NCBI GenBank assembly: GCA_018263365.1
Contig: JAANXI010000011.1
Coordinates: forward strand, 1 to 11,488
Reading direction: 5' to 3'
Source: Fidelibacterota bacterium
GTDB taxonomy: Bacteria; Fidelibacterota; JAANXI01
Length of the DNA stretch: 11,488 bases
Shown: one piece after another, positions 1-5,524 of the stretch
How positions within the stretch are numbered: position 1 is the stretch's first letter
Layout of the letters: the number at the start of each line of letters is the position of its first letter
Translations under genes and position numbers: made by a program
Notes under the pieces: generated by a model
The model's database searches: none
Told to the model about the DNA's origin: nothing
The model's input: only the letters and a program-made list of their open reading frames with translations

Positions 1-122
1 ATGTTGAGATGAAAAGGGTTTTGGGAAACCGAAGGCATACCCGGAGGGTCTGTCGAGGATTTCACGGAGCCTTCGCGCTCAACAGATTGGTGCAGATCGC
101 AGCACAAAATCGCTTAATTTAG

Positions 123-314
123 GTATATCTTTGTGGACTGGCTGGAATGGAATACGGAGTAAAAACCTTACTCCTGGAGAATCAACTGTTCGATTATTTT
201 GCTGAGGTCCCGGACGAACTCCGCGATCCGAATCCATCTCCGCTCTATGCCTTTGAAAAAGTGATTCGAAATCTACGCCCGAATACCGACCGGATGCGGA
301 TCGAAGTGTATTAG
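123..314 (+). pseudogene. C-terminal remnant of a plant-type ferredoxin-NADP+ reductase-like protein
   Basis: This open stretch of about 63 codons is bounded upstream by an in-frame TAG (120-122) and ends at TAG 312-314. It begins VYLCGLAGMEYGVKTLL and ends DRMRIEVY. The YxCGLxGME motif followed by a short helix is the NADP(H)-binding C-terminal signature of plant-type ferredoxin-NADP+ reductase, and a chain end of the form -VEVY is typical of that family. The only internal ATG (147) has no ribosome binding site and falls inside the conserved motif, so it is unlikely to be a real start. Upstream bases 1-122 give no convincing continuation of the family in any frame, although short pieces in frames 1 and 3 are suggestive. 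This is either a decayed gene or the end of a real gene broken by assembly error near the contig end. The family call rests on two motifs only. Confidence 0.42.
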
Positions 315-346
315 ACTAACCGGAAACATTGCTAGTATAATTATAC
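312..346 (+). promoter_or_regulatory. Candidate sigma70-type promoter for trpS, with a 12-bp palindrome over the -10
   Basis: A perfect TATAAT (336-341) lies 18 bases after TAGACT (312-317), which matches TTGACA at four of six positions. Transcription would start near 348, about 20 bases before the trpS ATG. The -10 lies within a perfect 12-base palindrome, GTATAATTATAC (335-346). The -35 overlaps the stop codon of the upstream remnant. The ribosome binding site AAGGAAG (352-358) follows, 11 bases before the ATG. The call is by eye and the host's promoter consensus is unknown. Confidence 0.4.
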
Positions 347-369
347 AAAAGAAGGAAGACGCAAAAAGC

Positions 370-1407
370 ATGGCAGAAAAGAAACGAATACTGACCGGCG
401 ACCGTCCCACGGGAAAGATGCACCTCGGACACTATGTTGGTACGCTCAAAAACAGGGTGCAACTCCAGGACGAATACGATTGCTATTTCATCATCGCGGA
501 TCTGCATACGCTGACGACCAAGCCGCAAAAAAAATACATCGGTGAGTTGCAGGAAAACATCCGGCAGATGGTGCTCGACTATTTGGCCGCCGGGATCGAT
601 CCGGAAAAGTCGACCATCTATTTACAATCGGCCGTCCATGCGGTCTATGAGATGAATCTTATTTTCGAAATGTTGGTGACACTGCCACGACTTTCCAGGT
701 TGCCCAGTATCAAAGAGATGGCGCGCAATGCACAGCTGGATGAGGAAGCAGTGCCGTTTGGACTCATCGGCTACCCCGTCCTCCAGGCTGCGGATATCCT
801 GATGCCGCGGTCGCATCTGGTGCCGGTTGGGAAGGACAACGAATCGCACGTGGAAATTTCCCGCGAGCTTGCCCGCCGTTTTAACAAGTATTACGGCAAG
901 GTGCTGCCAATCCCGAAGGCGAAGATCGGCGATGTTCCAACGCTGGTCGGCACCGATGGCCAGGCAAAAATGAGCAAGAGCCTGAATAATGCCATTTTTC
1001 TATCGGATGATGGGGACACCGTCCGGAAAAAAGTCTTCAGCATGTACACCGATCCGAACCGCGTGAGCGCCGATGTGCCGGGCAAGGTGGAGGGCAATCC
1101 GGTCTTCATATATCACGATGCATTCAATCCGAACACCGAAGAAGTAGACGACCTGAAAGATAGATATCGTACGGGGAACGTCGGCGATGTGGAGGTAAAG
1201 AAGAAACTCGCCGCAGCTATCAATACGTTTCTGGATCCAATGCGGGAACGGCGCGCAGAGTTCGCCGCCAGAGATGGTTACGTTGAGGAGGTATTGTACG
1301 AAGGCACAGAGCGGATGCGGGCGATCGCAAATGAAACGGTCCAAAAGATGAAAGAAGCCATGGGGCTCTCGCAGCTTTGGGGATGGATCGAGAGCGGAAA
1401 GAAATAG
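370..1407 (+). CDS. trpS: Tryptophan--tRNA ligase (GDRPTG/HLGH subtype)
   Basis: Cytosolic class I aminoacyl-tRNA synthetase that charges tRNA-Trp with tryptophan using ATP. The 345 residues fit the bacterial family (E. coli about 334). Visible motifs are the ATP-binding GDRPTG (10-15) with HLGH (18-21), a QAADIL segment whose Asp142 matches the tryptophan-recognising Asp of the family, LVPVGKD shortly after, and KMSKS (200-204). The HLGH and GDRPTG forms resemble the TrpRS subtype of streptococci and other Gram-positives rather than the common GIQPSG/HIGN form. Arg12 stands where the common form has Gln. The ATG at 370 is 11 bases after AAGGAAG, and an upstream promoter candidate fits. rpiB follows after 17 bases, so the two are probably co-transcribed. 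The reaction is certain; the subtype assignment is from recalled sequences. Confidence 0.97.
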   Translation: MAEKKRILTGDRPTGKMHLGHYVGTLKNRVQLQDEYDCYFIIADLHTLTTKPQKKYIGELQENIRQMVLDYLAAGIDPEKSTIYLQSAVHAVYEMNLIFEMLVTLPRLSRLPSIKEMARNAQLDEEAVPFGLIGYPVLQAADILMPRSHLVPVGKDNESHVEISRELARRFNKYYGKVLPIPKAKIGDVPTLVGTDGQAKMSKSLNNAIFLSDDGDTVRKKVFSMYTDPNRVSADVPGKVEGNPVFIYHDAFNPNTEEVDDLKDRYRTGNVGDVEVKKKLAAAINTFLDPMRERRAEFAARDGYVEEVLYEGTERMRAIANETVQKMKEAMGLSQLWGWIESGKK

Positions 1408-1424
1408 GAAAAACCGGGGACCTT

Positions 1425-1862
1425 ATGAAAATTGGTATTGGATCAGATCACGCCGGATATCTCTACAAAGAACGCATAAAGAAATATTTGGTCGGAAAGG
1501 GGCTTGAGATAGTGGATTTCGGGACGGACTCCACCGAGTCGGTGGACTATCCGGATTTTATTCGTCCGGTGGCCGAAGCCGTCGCTGCCAAAAAAGTTGG
1601 CCGGGGGATTGTTCTGGGTGGATCGGGAAATGGGGAAGCCATTGTGGCGAACCGAATTCCGGGCGTTCGGTGCACCCTCTGCTGGAATGCAGAATCCGCG
1701 GAGCTGGCGCGCAGACATAACGACTCCAATGTCCTTTCCCTGGGTGAGCGGATGCTAAACGAATCAACCGCCCTGGACATCGTCCGCATCTGGTTAGAAA
1801 CGCCGTTCGATGGCGGGCGTCATTTGCGGCGTATTCGTAAAATTGACGCCGGGAAATCCTGA
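1425..1862 (+). CDS. rpiB: Ribose-5-phosphate isomerase B (RpiB/LacAB family, Glu-base subtype)
   Basis: Interconverts ribulose 5-phosphate and ribose 5-phosphate in the non-oxidative pentose phosphate pathway, in the cytosol. From ATG 1425 the protein is 145 residues and begins MKIGIGSDHAGYLYKE, the family's usual N-terminus with the substrate-binding SDHAG (7-11). A start at 1377 would overlap trpS and add 16 unconserved residues; GGGGA (1416-1420) just before 1425 also favours the shorter form. The active-site loop reads GGSGNGE (65-71). Gly65 replaces the catalytic Cys of E. coli RpiB, and Glu71 takes the place of the Glu base described for Mycobacterium tuberculosis RpiB. His98-Asn99 corresponds to the conserved His-Asn pair near the C-terminal half. 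Some members of this family act on other sugar phosphates, for example allose 6-phosphate or galactose 6-phosphate, so the substrate is inferred. Confidence 0.9.
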   Translation: MKIGIGSDHAGYLYKERIKKYLVGKGLEIVDFGTDSTESVDYPDFIRPVAEAVAAKKVGRGIVLGGSGNGEAIVANRIPGVRCTLCWNAESAELARRHNDSNVLSLGERMLNESTALDIVRIWLETPFDGGRHLRRIRKIDAGKS

Positions 1863-1927
1863 CAAACGGGATAATATTACTCATCTTTAACTTTTTGTTT
1901 TTTCTCTGATTATCGGATTTTATCAGC

Positions 1928-1958
1928 TTGAATTCTCTCTCGAAATTAAATATACAAT
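1928..1958 (+). promoter_or_regulatory. Candidate sigma70-type promoter for the nuo operon
   Basis: TTGAAT (1928-1933) resembles a -35 box. It is followed by overlapping -10 candidates: TATACA (1951-1956, spacer 17) and TACAAT (1953-1958, spacer 19, one mismatch to TATAAT). Transcription would begin near 1965, giving an untranslated leader of about 230 bases that contains the inverted repeat and palindrome downstream. AT-rich DNA yields such matches by chance, so confidence is low. Confidence 0.3.
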
Positions 1959-1984
1959 AGGAACACAAATTATTTTGATGGGAC

Positions 1985-2038
1985 GGTGTTGAAAATTCCA
2001 TCGATTTACTCCGAAAAATTGAAGGAATTTTCAATATT
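1985..2038 (+). repeat. Long inverted repeat / RNA hairpin in the nuoA leader
   Basis: TTGAAAATTCC (1989-1999) is exactly complementary to GGAATTTTCAA (2024-2034), an 11-bp perfect stem with a 24-base loop. In RNA the stem could extend by four more pairs (1985-1988 with 2035-2038), three of them G-U. The stem is AT-rich and has no uridine run after it, so it is not an ordinary intrinsic terminator. It may be a leader RNA structure or two half-sites bound by a protein on DNA. Confidence 0.6.
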
Positions 2039-2046
2039 TGGTTTGG

Positions 2047-2066
2047 ATTTACATCAATTTGTAAAT
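2047..2066. promoter_or_regulatory. Operator-like palindrome ATTTACA-N6-TGTAAAT
   Basis: Seven-base arms ATTTACA (2047-2053) and TGTAAAT (2060-2066) are perfect inverted repeats around a six-base centre. The size and symmetry suit a dimeric helix-turn-helix repressor or activator. The arms do not match the published consensus sites of FNR, CRP or Rex that I recall. It lies about 130 bases before the nuoA start and downstream of the promoter candidate at 1928-1958, where a bound protein could block transcription. Confidence 0.4.
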
Positions 2067-2113
2067 AAGTTTATCGCCGTCTTGGAAAGACTGATTTGTT
2101 GAACTGATTTTTG

Positions 2114-2167
2114 ATGTCGGGACGGATTAAGAGAGCCGTTGAACGAATGTGGTGGTGGATGAGGTGA
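2114..2167 (+). other. Trp-rich mini open frame before nuoA (possible leader peptide)
   Basis: An ATG at 2114 opens a 17-codon frame reading MSGRIKRAVERMWWWMR, with stop TGA at 2165-2167, 28 bases before the nuoA start codon. It contains three consecutive TGG codons (2150-2158). An internal ATG at 2147 would give MWWWMR, and AAGAGAG (2129-2135) is a possible ribosome binding site for it; the ATG at 2114 has none. The same bases form four GG runs (2151-2164), a two-tier G-quadruplex pattern. Whether it is translated cannot be judged from sequence alone. Confidence 0.2.
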
Positions 2168-2182
2168 CCGAAAAGATCATTA

Positions 2183-2198
2183 AAGGAGTGTCAGTTTG
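2183..2198 (+). promoter_or_regulatory. Strong ribosome binding site fixing a TTG start for nuoA
   Basis: AAGGAG (2183-2188) is followed by seven bases and then TTG (2196-2198). The next in-frame ATG is residue 23, inside the first membrane helix, so it cannot be the true start. This pairing decides the start of nuoA. Confidence 0.8.
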
Positions 2199-2597
2199 AA
2201 TTCAGTCTCATACCTTCCTTTCCTAGTGTATATCGCAGGTGTTCTTATTGTTGTTGGCTTCATGGTTGGTGTTACTTATTTCCTGGGGAATCGCCATAAA
2301 GACCGTGAAACGGATCTGCCGTATGAATCGGGTATCCAGTCGACCGGAGACGCCCGTGTGCGATTCTCCGCAAAATTTTACCTTGTGGCAATGTTATTTG
2401 TGATTTTCGATCTCGAAGTGGTCTTTATCTTTGCCTGGGCTATCGCAGGGAAAGACCTTGGCTGGACCGGGTACGGAGTTGTGGGCGTTTTTGTGGTGAT
2501 CCTGGTAATCGGCCTGATTTACGAATGGCGGGTCGGCGCTCTGGACTGGATTAGCACCGACAGAAAATATATCCGTATGAAGGAGGTCCAAAAATAG
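2196..2597 (+). CDS. nuoA: NADH-quinone oxidoreductase subunit A
   Basis: Small membrane subunit of complex I at the junction between the hydrophilic and membrane arms, helping shape the quinone channel. The 133 residues contain three membrane helices, about 8-30, 60-84 and 92-110. The loop and second helix carry the family signature: PYESGIQS (42-49), ARVRFSAKFYLVAM (53-66) and FDLE (71-74), with Asp72 and Glu74 at the conserved acidic positions. Translation starts at TTG behind AAGGAG, which may make this first cistron weaker than those that follow. nuoB begins directly after the stop codon, with its own AAGGAGGT inside the nuoA end. It opens the operon after a 333-base leader. Confidence 0.96.
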   Translation: MNSVSYLPFLVYIAGVLIVVGFMVGVTYFLGNRHKDRETDLPYESGIQSTGDARVRFSAKFYLVAMLFVIFDLEVVFIFAWAIAGKDLGWTGYGVVGVFVVILVIGLIYEWRVGALDWISTDRKYIRMKEVQK

Positions 2598-3239
2598 ATG
2601 CAGCGCATGACGAAAAATGCCGGTAACGGGGGGCAGCCCGCGGAAATTGCGGATAAGTCCTTCGAAGAGACGGTCAAAGAAAGCGTCTTTTTATCGCGCT
2701 TGCAGGATTTGTTAGCCTGGGGCCGAAGTAATTCGTTGTGGCCGTTTAATTTTGGGCTGTCCTGCTGCTTTGTGGAGATGGCCACGAGTTTGACCAGCCG
2801 GTTCGATATCGCGCGGTTTGGCGCTGAAGTGATTCGCGGAACGCCACGTGAGGCAGACGTCATGGTCATCGCCGGGACGCCTTTTATGAAGATGGCGCCG
2901 GTTATTCGCCGTCTTTATGATCAGATGATGGAACCCCGCTGGGTCATATCTATGGGATCCTGCTCCAACTCCGGTGGAATGTATGATATTTATAGCGTGG
3001 TGCAGGGCGTCGATAAATTTATGCCGGTGGATTTATATGTCCCCGGGTGTCCGCCCCGGCCGGAAACGTTTATGCAGGGGCTCGTCCTGCTGAACGAGGC
3101 TGTTGGCAAAGAGAAACGCCCGCTGAGTTGGGTTGTTGGACCGCAGGGTATTGAAAAAGCGGATAAGCCCTCTTTCCGCGACCAGAAACGCGAAGAACGC
3201 CGAAAAGCGACCGATCTGGCAACACCGGACCATGTATGA
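2598..3239 (+). CDS. nuoB: NADH-quinone oxidoreductase subunit B
   Basis: Peripheral-arm subunit holding the terminal iron-sulfur cluster N2, which passes electrons to quinone at the NuoB-NuoD interface. The four N2 ligands are visible: the unusual adjacent pair Cys56-Cys57 in GLSCCFVEM, Cys122 in MGSCSNSGG and Cys151 in PGCPPRPE. At 213 residues it is close to E. coli NuoB (about 220). The first 25 and last 30 residues are charged and variable. ATG 2598 abuts the nuoA stop and sits ten bases after AAGGAGGT (2580-2587); a second ATG at 2607 is possible. A 44-base gap, the largest within the operon, precedes nuoCD. Confidence 0.98.
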   Translation: MQRMTKNAGNGGQPAEIADKSFEETVKESVFLSRLQDLLAWGRSNSLWPFNFGLSCCFVEMATSLTSRFDIARFGAEVIRGTPREADVMVIAGTPFMKMAPVIRRLYDQMMEPRWVISMGSCSNSGGMYDIYSVVQGVDKFMPVDLYVPGCPPRPETFMQGLVLLNEAVGKEKRPLSWVVGPQGIEKADKPSFRDQKREERRKATDLATPDHV

Positions 3240-3283
3240 TTTGTTGCTGTCAATTGAATGATTCCGAAGAGAAATAGCATTCT

Positions 3284-5032
3284 ATGAGCGAACAAGCGAC
3301 TATCGAGAAGCAACTCGACCGGCAGTTCGGTGATGCGATACTGACTCACCAGTCAACCAAAGATGATGTTCCGACTCTCTGGGTGGAGAAAGCGCGCGCC
3401 AAAGAAGTTCTGGCGCATCTGAAGAATGATATCGACCAGCCGTACAAGATGCTGTACGACCTGACCGCTCTCGATGAGCGGGACAGGGAGCATCGCGACG
3501 GTCAGCCTGACAGCCAGTTTACCGTCTTATATCATTTGATTTCATTTGATCGTAATTCCGACGTTCGTATTAAAGTACCACTGGATGACAAATATCCGCA
3601 CCTCGATTCAATTACCGATGTGTGGCCTGCATCCAACTGGTATGAACGCGAAGTGTATGATATGTTCGGCGTAAACTTCGACGGGCATCCGAACATGCGG
3701 AGATTGCTGATGCCGAAAACCTGGGAAGGGCATCCGTTGCGGAAAGAGCACCCGGCCCGGGCGACGGAGATGGGGCAGTTCGAGCTGCCGGACTGGAAGC
3801 ACGATCGGGAACAGCAGGCCTACGAATTCAAGCCCGAAGAATGGGGCATGAAGCGGCAAACCGAAGATGCGGATTTTATGTTCCTGAATCTCGGTCCGCA
3901 ACATCCGGGGACGCACGGCGTGCTTCGAATGATCTTACAGCTGGACGGCGAGCAGCTCGTCGACTCTGTGCCGGATGTCGGCTATCATCACCGGGGCGCC
4001 GAAAAGATGGGCGAACGACAAAGCTGGCATACGTATATCCCGTATACAGACCGTATCGATTACCTCGGCGGCGTGATGAACAATTTCCCGTATGTTTTGA
4101 CCGTCGAAAAAATGCTCGGGATCGAAGTGCCGGATCGCGCAAAAGTGATTCGCATTATGATGGCTGAACTGTTCCGAATCGCTAGCCATCTGGTATGGTA
4201 CGGTACATTTGCCCAGGATGTCGGAGCACTTTCTCCTGTATTCTATATGTTTAATGATCGTGAGCGCATTCTCAAGATTGTCGAAGCGGTCTGCGGCGAC
4301 CGGATGCATCCGAACTGGTTCCGAATTGGCGGCGTGGCGCAGGATCTTCCCGAAGGCTGGGAAAAAATGGTCCAGGATTTTGTGGATTACATGCCCAAAC
4401 GCCTGAAAGAGTATGACTCCCTGGTGATGAAAAACAAGATCTTTCAGGCAAGAACCGTCGATATCGGCGCTTATGATACTGAGGAAGCTATTGAATGGGG
4501 AATCACCGGACCGGGATTGCGGGCAACGGGATTAGAATGGGACTGGCGGAAAAAGCGCCCCTATGGCGGTTACGATCAGTTCGAATTTGATATCCCAACT
4601 GCGACGAATGGTGATTCTTACGATCGGGGGGTTGTAAGGGTTGAGGAAATTCGCCAGAGCTTGCGCATCATTCAGCAGTGCATCGATAATATGCCTTCGG
4701 GTGATTACAAGTCCGACCATCCCCAGGCGACCCCGCCGCGCAAAGAACAAACGATGCAGGATATCGAGACGTTGATTAATCACTTTGTGAATGTCACGTG
4801 GGGCCCGCGCGTACCGGCCGGCGAAGCCATAGTGAGTGTGGAGGCATCCAAAGGCGTGAACGGCTATTATCTTGTCAGCGATGACAGCACGCGCTCGTAT
4901 CGCACGCGAATTCGGGTGCCAAGCTTTCCACATATCCAGATGGTACCGCTGATTAGCCGTGGGCATACCGTAGCGGATCTGCTGGCGATACTCGGAAGTG
5001 TTGACTTCGTACTTGCGGATTTGGATAGATAA
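3284..5032 (+). CDS. nuoCD: NADH-quinone oxidoreductase fused subunit C/D
   Basis: One polypeptide of 582 residues joins the two complex I subunits that many bacteria encode separately. The NuoC part (about 1-185) carries the 30-kDa signature EREVYDMFGVNF (121-132) followed by GHPNMRR. The NuoD part (from about 189) has GPQHPGTHG (204-212), the DVGYHHRGAEK segment, RIASHLVW and an E. coli-like end with LLAILGSVDFV before the final DR. NuoD is related to NiFe-hydrogenase large subunits but has lost the nickel ligands; it forms the quinone pocket with NuoB. The E. coli fusion is about 600 residues. The ribosome binding site is weak (GAAGAGA, 3266-3272). The frame is uninterrupted across the junction, so the fusion is real rather than an overlap. 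Confidence 0.98.
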   Translation: MSEQATIEKQLDRQFGDAILTHQSTKDDVPTLWVEKARAKEVLAHLKNDIDQPYKMLYDLTALDERDREHRDGQPDSQFTVLYHLISFDRNSDVRIKVPLDDKYPHLDSITDVWPASNWYEREVYDMFGVNFDGHPNMRRLLMPKTWEGHPLRKEHPARATEMGQFELPDWKHDREQQAYEFKPEEWGMKRQTEDADFMFLNLGPQHPGTHGVLRMILQLDGEQLVDSVPDVGYHHRGAEKMGERQSWHTYIPYTDRIDYLGGVMNNFPYVLTVEKMLGIEVPDRAKVIRIMMAELFRIASHLVWYGTFAQDVGALSPVFYMFNDRERILKIVEAVCGDRMHPNWFRIGGVAQDLPEGWEKMVQDFVDYMPKRLKEYDSLVMKNKIFQARTVDIGAYDTEEAIEWGITGPGLRATGLEWDWRKKRPYGGYDQFEFDIPTATNGDSYDRGVVRVEEIRQSLRIIQQCIDNMPSGDYKSDHPQATPPRKEQTMQDIETLINHFVNVTWGPRVPAGEAIVSVEASKGVNGYYLVSDDSTRSYRTRIRVPSFPHIQMVPLISRGHTVADLLAILGSVDFVLADLDR

Positions 5033-5056
5033 GACAGGAATTGAGAGAGACGACAG

Positions 5057-5521
5057 ATGCTGAGTCCCGAAGAGAAGCATGAAATAGATGAAGAATTAAA
5101 GCACTTACCGTATAAGGAAAGTGCTGCTATTGATGCACTGAAAATTGTACAAAACCATCGTGGTTGGGTTACGGATGAAGCCCTGGATGATGTCGGCGAG
5201 TATCTGGATATGTCTCCGGATGCGCTCGATAGCATTGCCACATTCTACAACCTGATTTTCCGGAAACCAGTCGGTGAGCATGTTATTCGGATTTGTGACA
5301 GTGTCAGCTGTTATCTCACCGGCTATGAGAATCTCAGAGATGCCATCACAAAAAAGCTGGGAATAAAGTTGGGTGGGACGACTGAGGACAATAAATTTAC
5401 CTTTTTGCCGATCCAGTGTCTGGGAACGTGCGATCATGCACCGGCGATGATGATCGATGATGAATTGTACCGGGACCTGACGCCTGAGAAACTTGACGAA
5501 ATTTTCGCGCAGTATAAATAA
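5057..5521 (+). CDS. nuoE: NADH-quinone oxidoreductase subunit E
   Basis: Thioredoxin-fold [2Fe-2S] subunit of the NADH-dehydrogenase module, which binds NuoF and holds cluster N1a near FMN. The four ligands are Cys80 and Cys85 (CDSVSC) and Cys121 and Cys125 (CLGTC). An N-terminal helical domain includes IDALKIVQNHRGWV (25-38) and ATFYNLIFRKPVG (61-73), typical of the family. It has 154 residues (E. coli about 166). The gap after nuoCD is 24 bases, with only a weak purine-rich ribosome binding site (GAGAGA, 5043-5048). Three bases separate its stop from the nuoF start, so translation is probably coupled. Confidence 0.97.
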   Translation: MLSPEEKHEIDEELKHLPYKESAAIDALKIVQNHRGWVTDEALDDVGEYLDMSPDALDSIATFYNLIFRKPVGEHVIRICDSVSCYLTGYENLRDAITKKLGIKLGGTTEDNKFTFLPIQCLGTCDHAPAMMIDDELYRDLTPEKLDEIFAQYK

Positions 5522-5524
5522 GAG

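Larger units (their letters stand above)
1973..2125 (+). repeat. Imperfect direct repeat pair TTTTGATG(TCG)GGACGG
   Basis: TTTTGATG followed at once by GGACGG occurs at 1973-1986. The same two blocks recur at 2109-2125 with three extra bases between them. The copies are 136 bases apart and flank the inverted repeat and palindrome of the leader. A duplicated binding site is possible, but a chance match in AT-rich DNA is not excluded. Confidence 0.35.
1863..2195 (+). other. Intergenic leader between rpiB and nuoA
   Basis: This 333-base stretch is clearly more AT-rich than the flanking genes and has no convincing protein gene. Directly after rpiB comes a T-rich tract (about 1889-1903) without a GC-rich stem before it, so no classical intrinsic terminator is visible. 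The stretch then holds a promoter candidate, a long inverted repeat, an operator-like palindrome, a repeated motif and a Trp-rich mini open frame, each listed separately. It is the natural place for control of the whole nuo operon. Confidence 0.75.

Noticed and set aside
120..122. TAG read as a recoded sense codon in the FNR-like frame
   Set aside because: The codons before it do not resemble the family, so a disrupted or misassembled gene explains it better than recoding.
147..314. Independent 55-residue gene starting at ATG 147
   Set aside because: No ribosome binding site, and the ATG is the Met inside the conserved CGL-GME motif, so it is better read as part of a longer broken gene.
1377..1424. 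Longer rpiB start at ATG 1377
   Set aside because: It overlaps trpS by 31 bases and adds a charged extension before the conserved MKIGIGSDHAG start.
1886..1910. Intrinsic terminator after rpiB
   Set aside because: There is a T-rich run but no GC-rich stem before it.
1558..2034. 158-codon minus-strand frame spanning rpiB and the leader
   Set aside because: Most of it is antisense to rpiB and the rest is low-complexity translation of AT-rich intergenic DNA; no ribosome binding site or domain is evident.
1989..2034. Rex (NADH-sensing) operator upstream of nuoA
   Set aside because: The inverted repeat has a 24-base gap and the arms do not match the TTGTGAA/TTCACAA type of site.
4532..5080. 182-codon minus-strand frame over the end of nuoCD
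   Set aside because: Antisense shadow of a well-supported gene with no coherent protein features.
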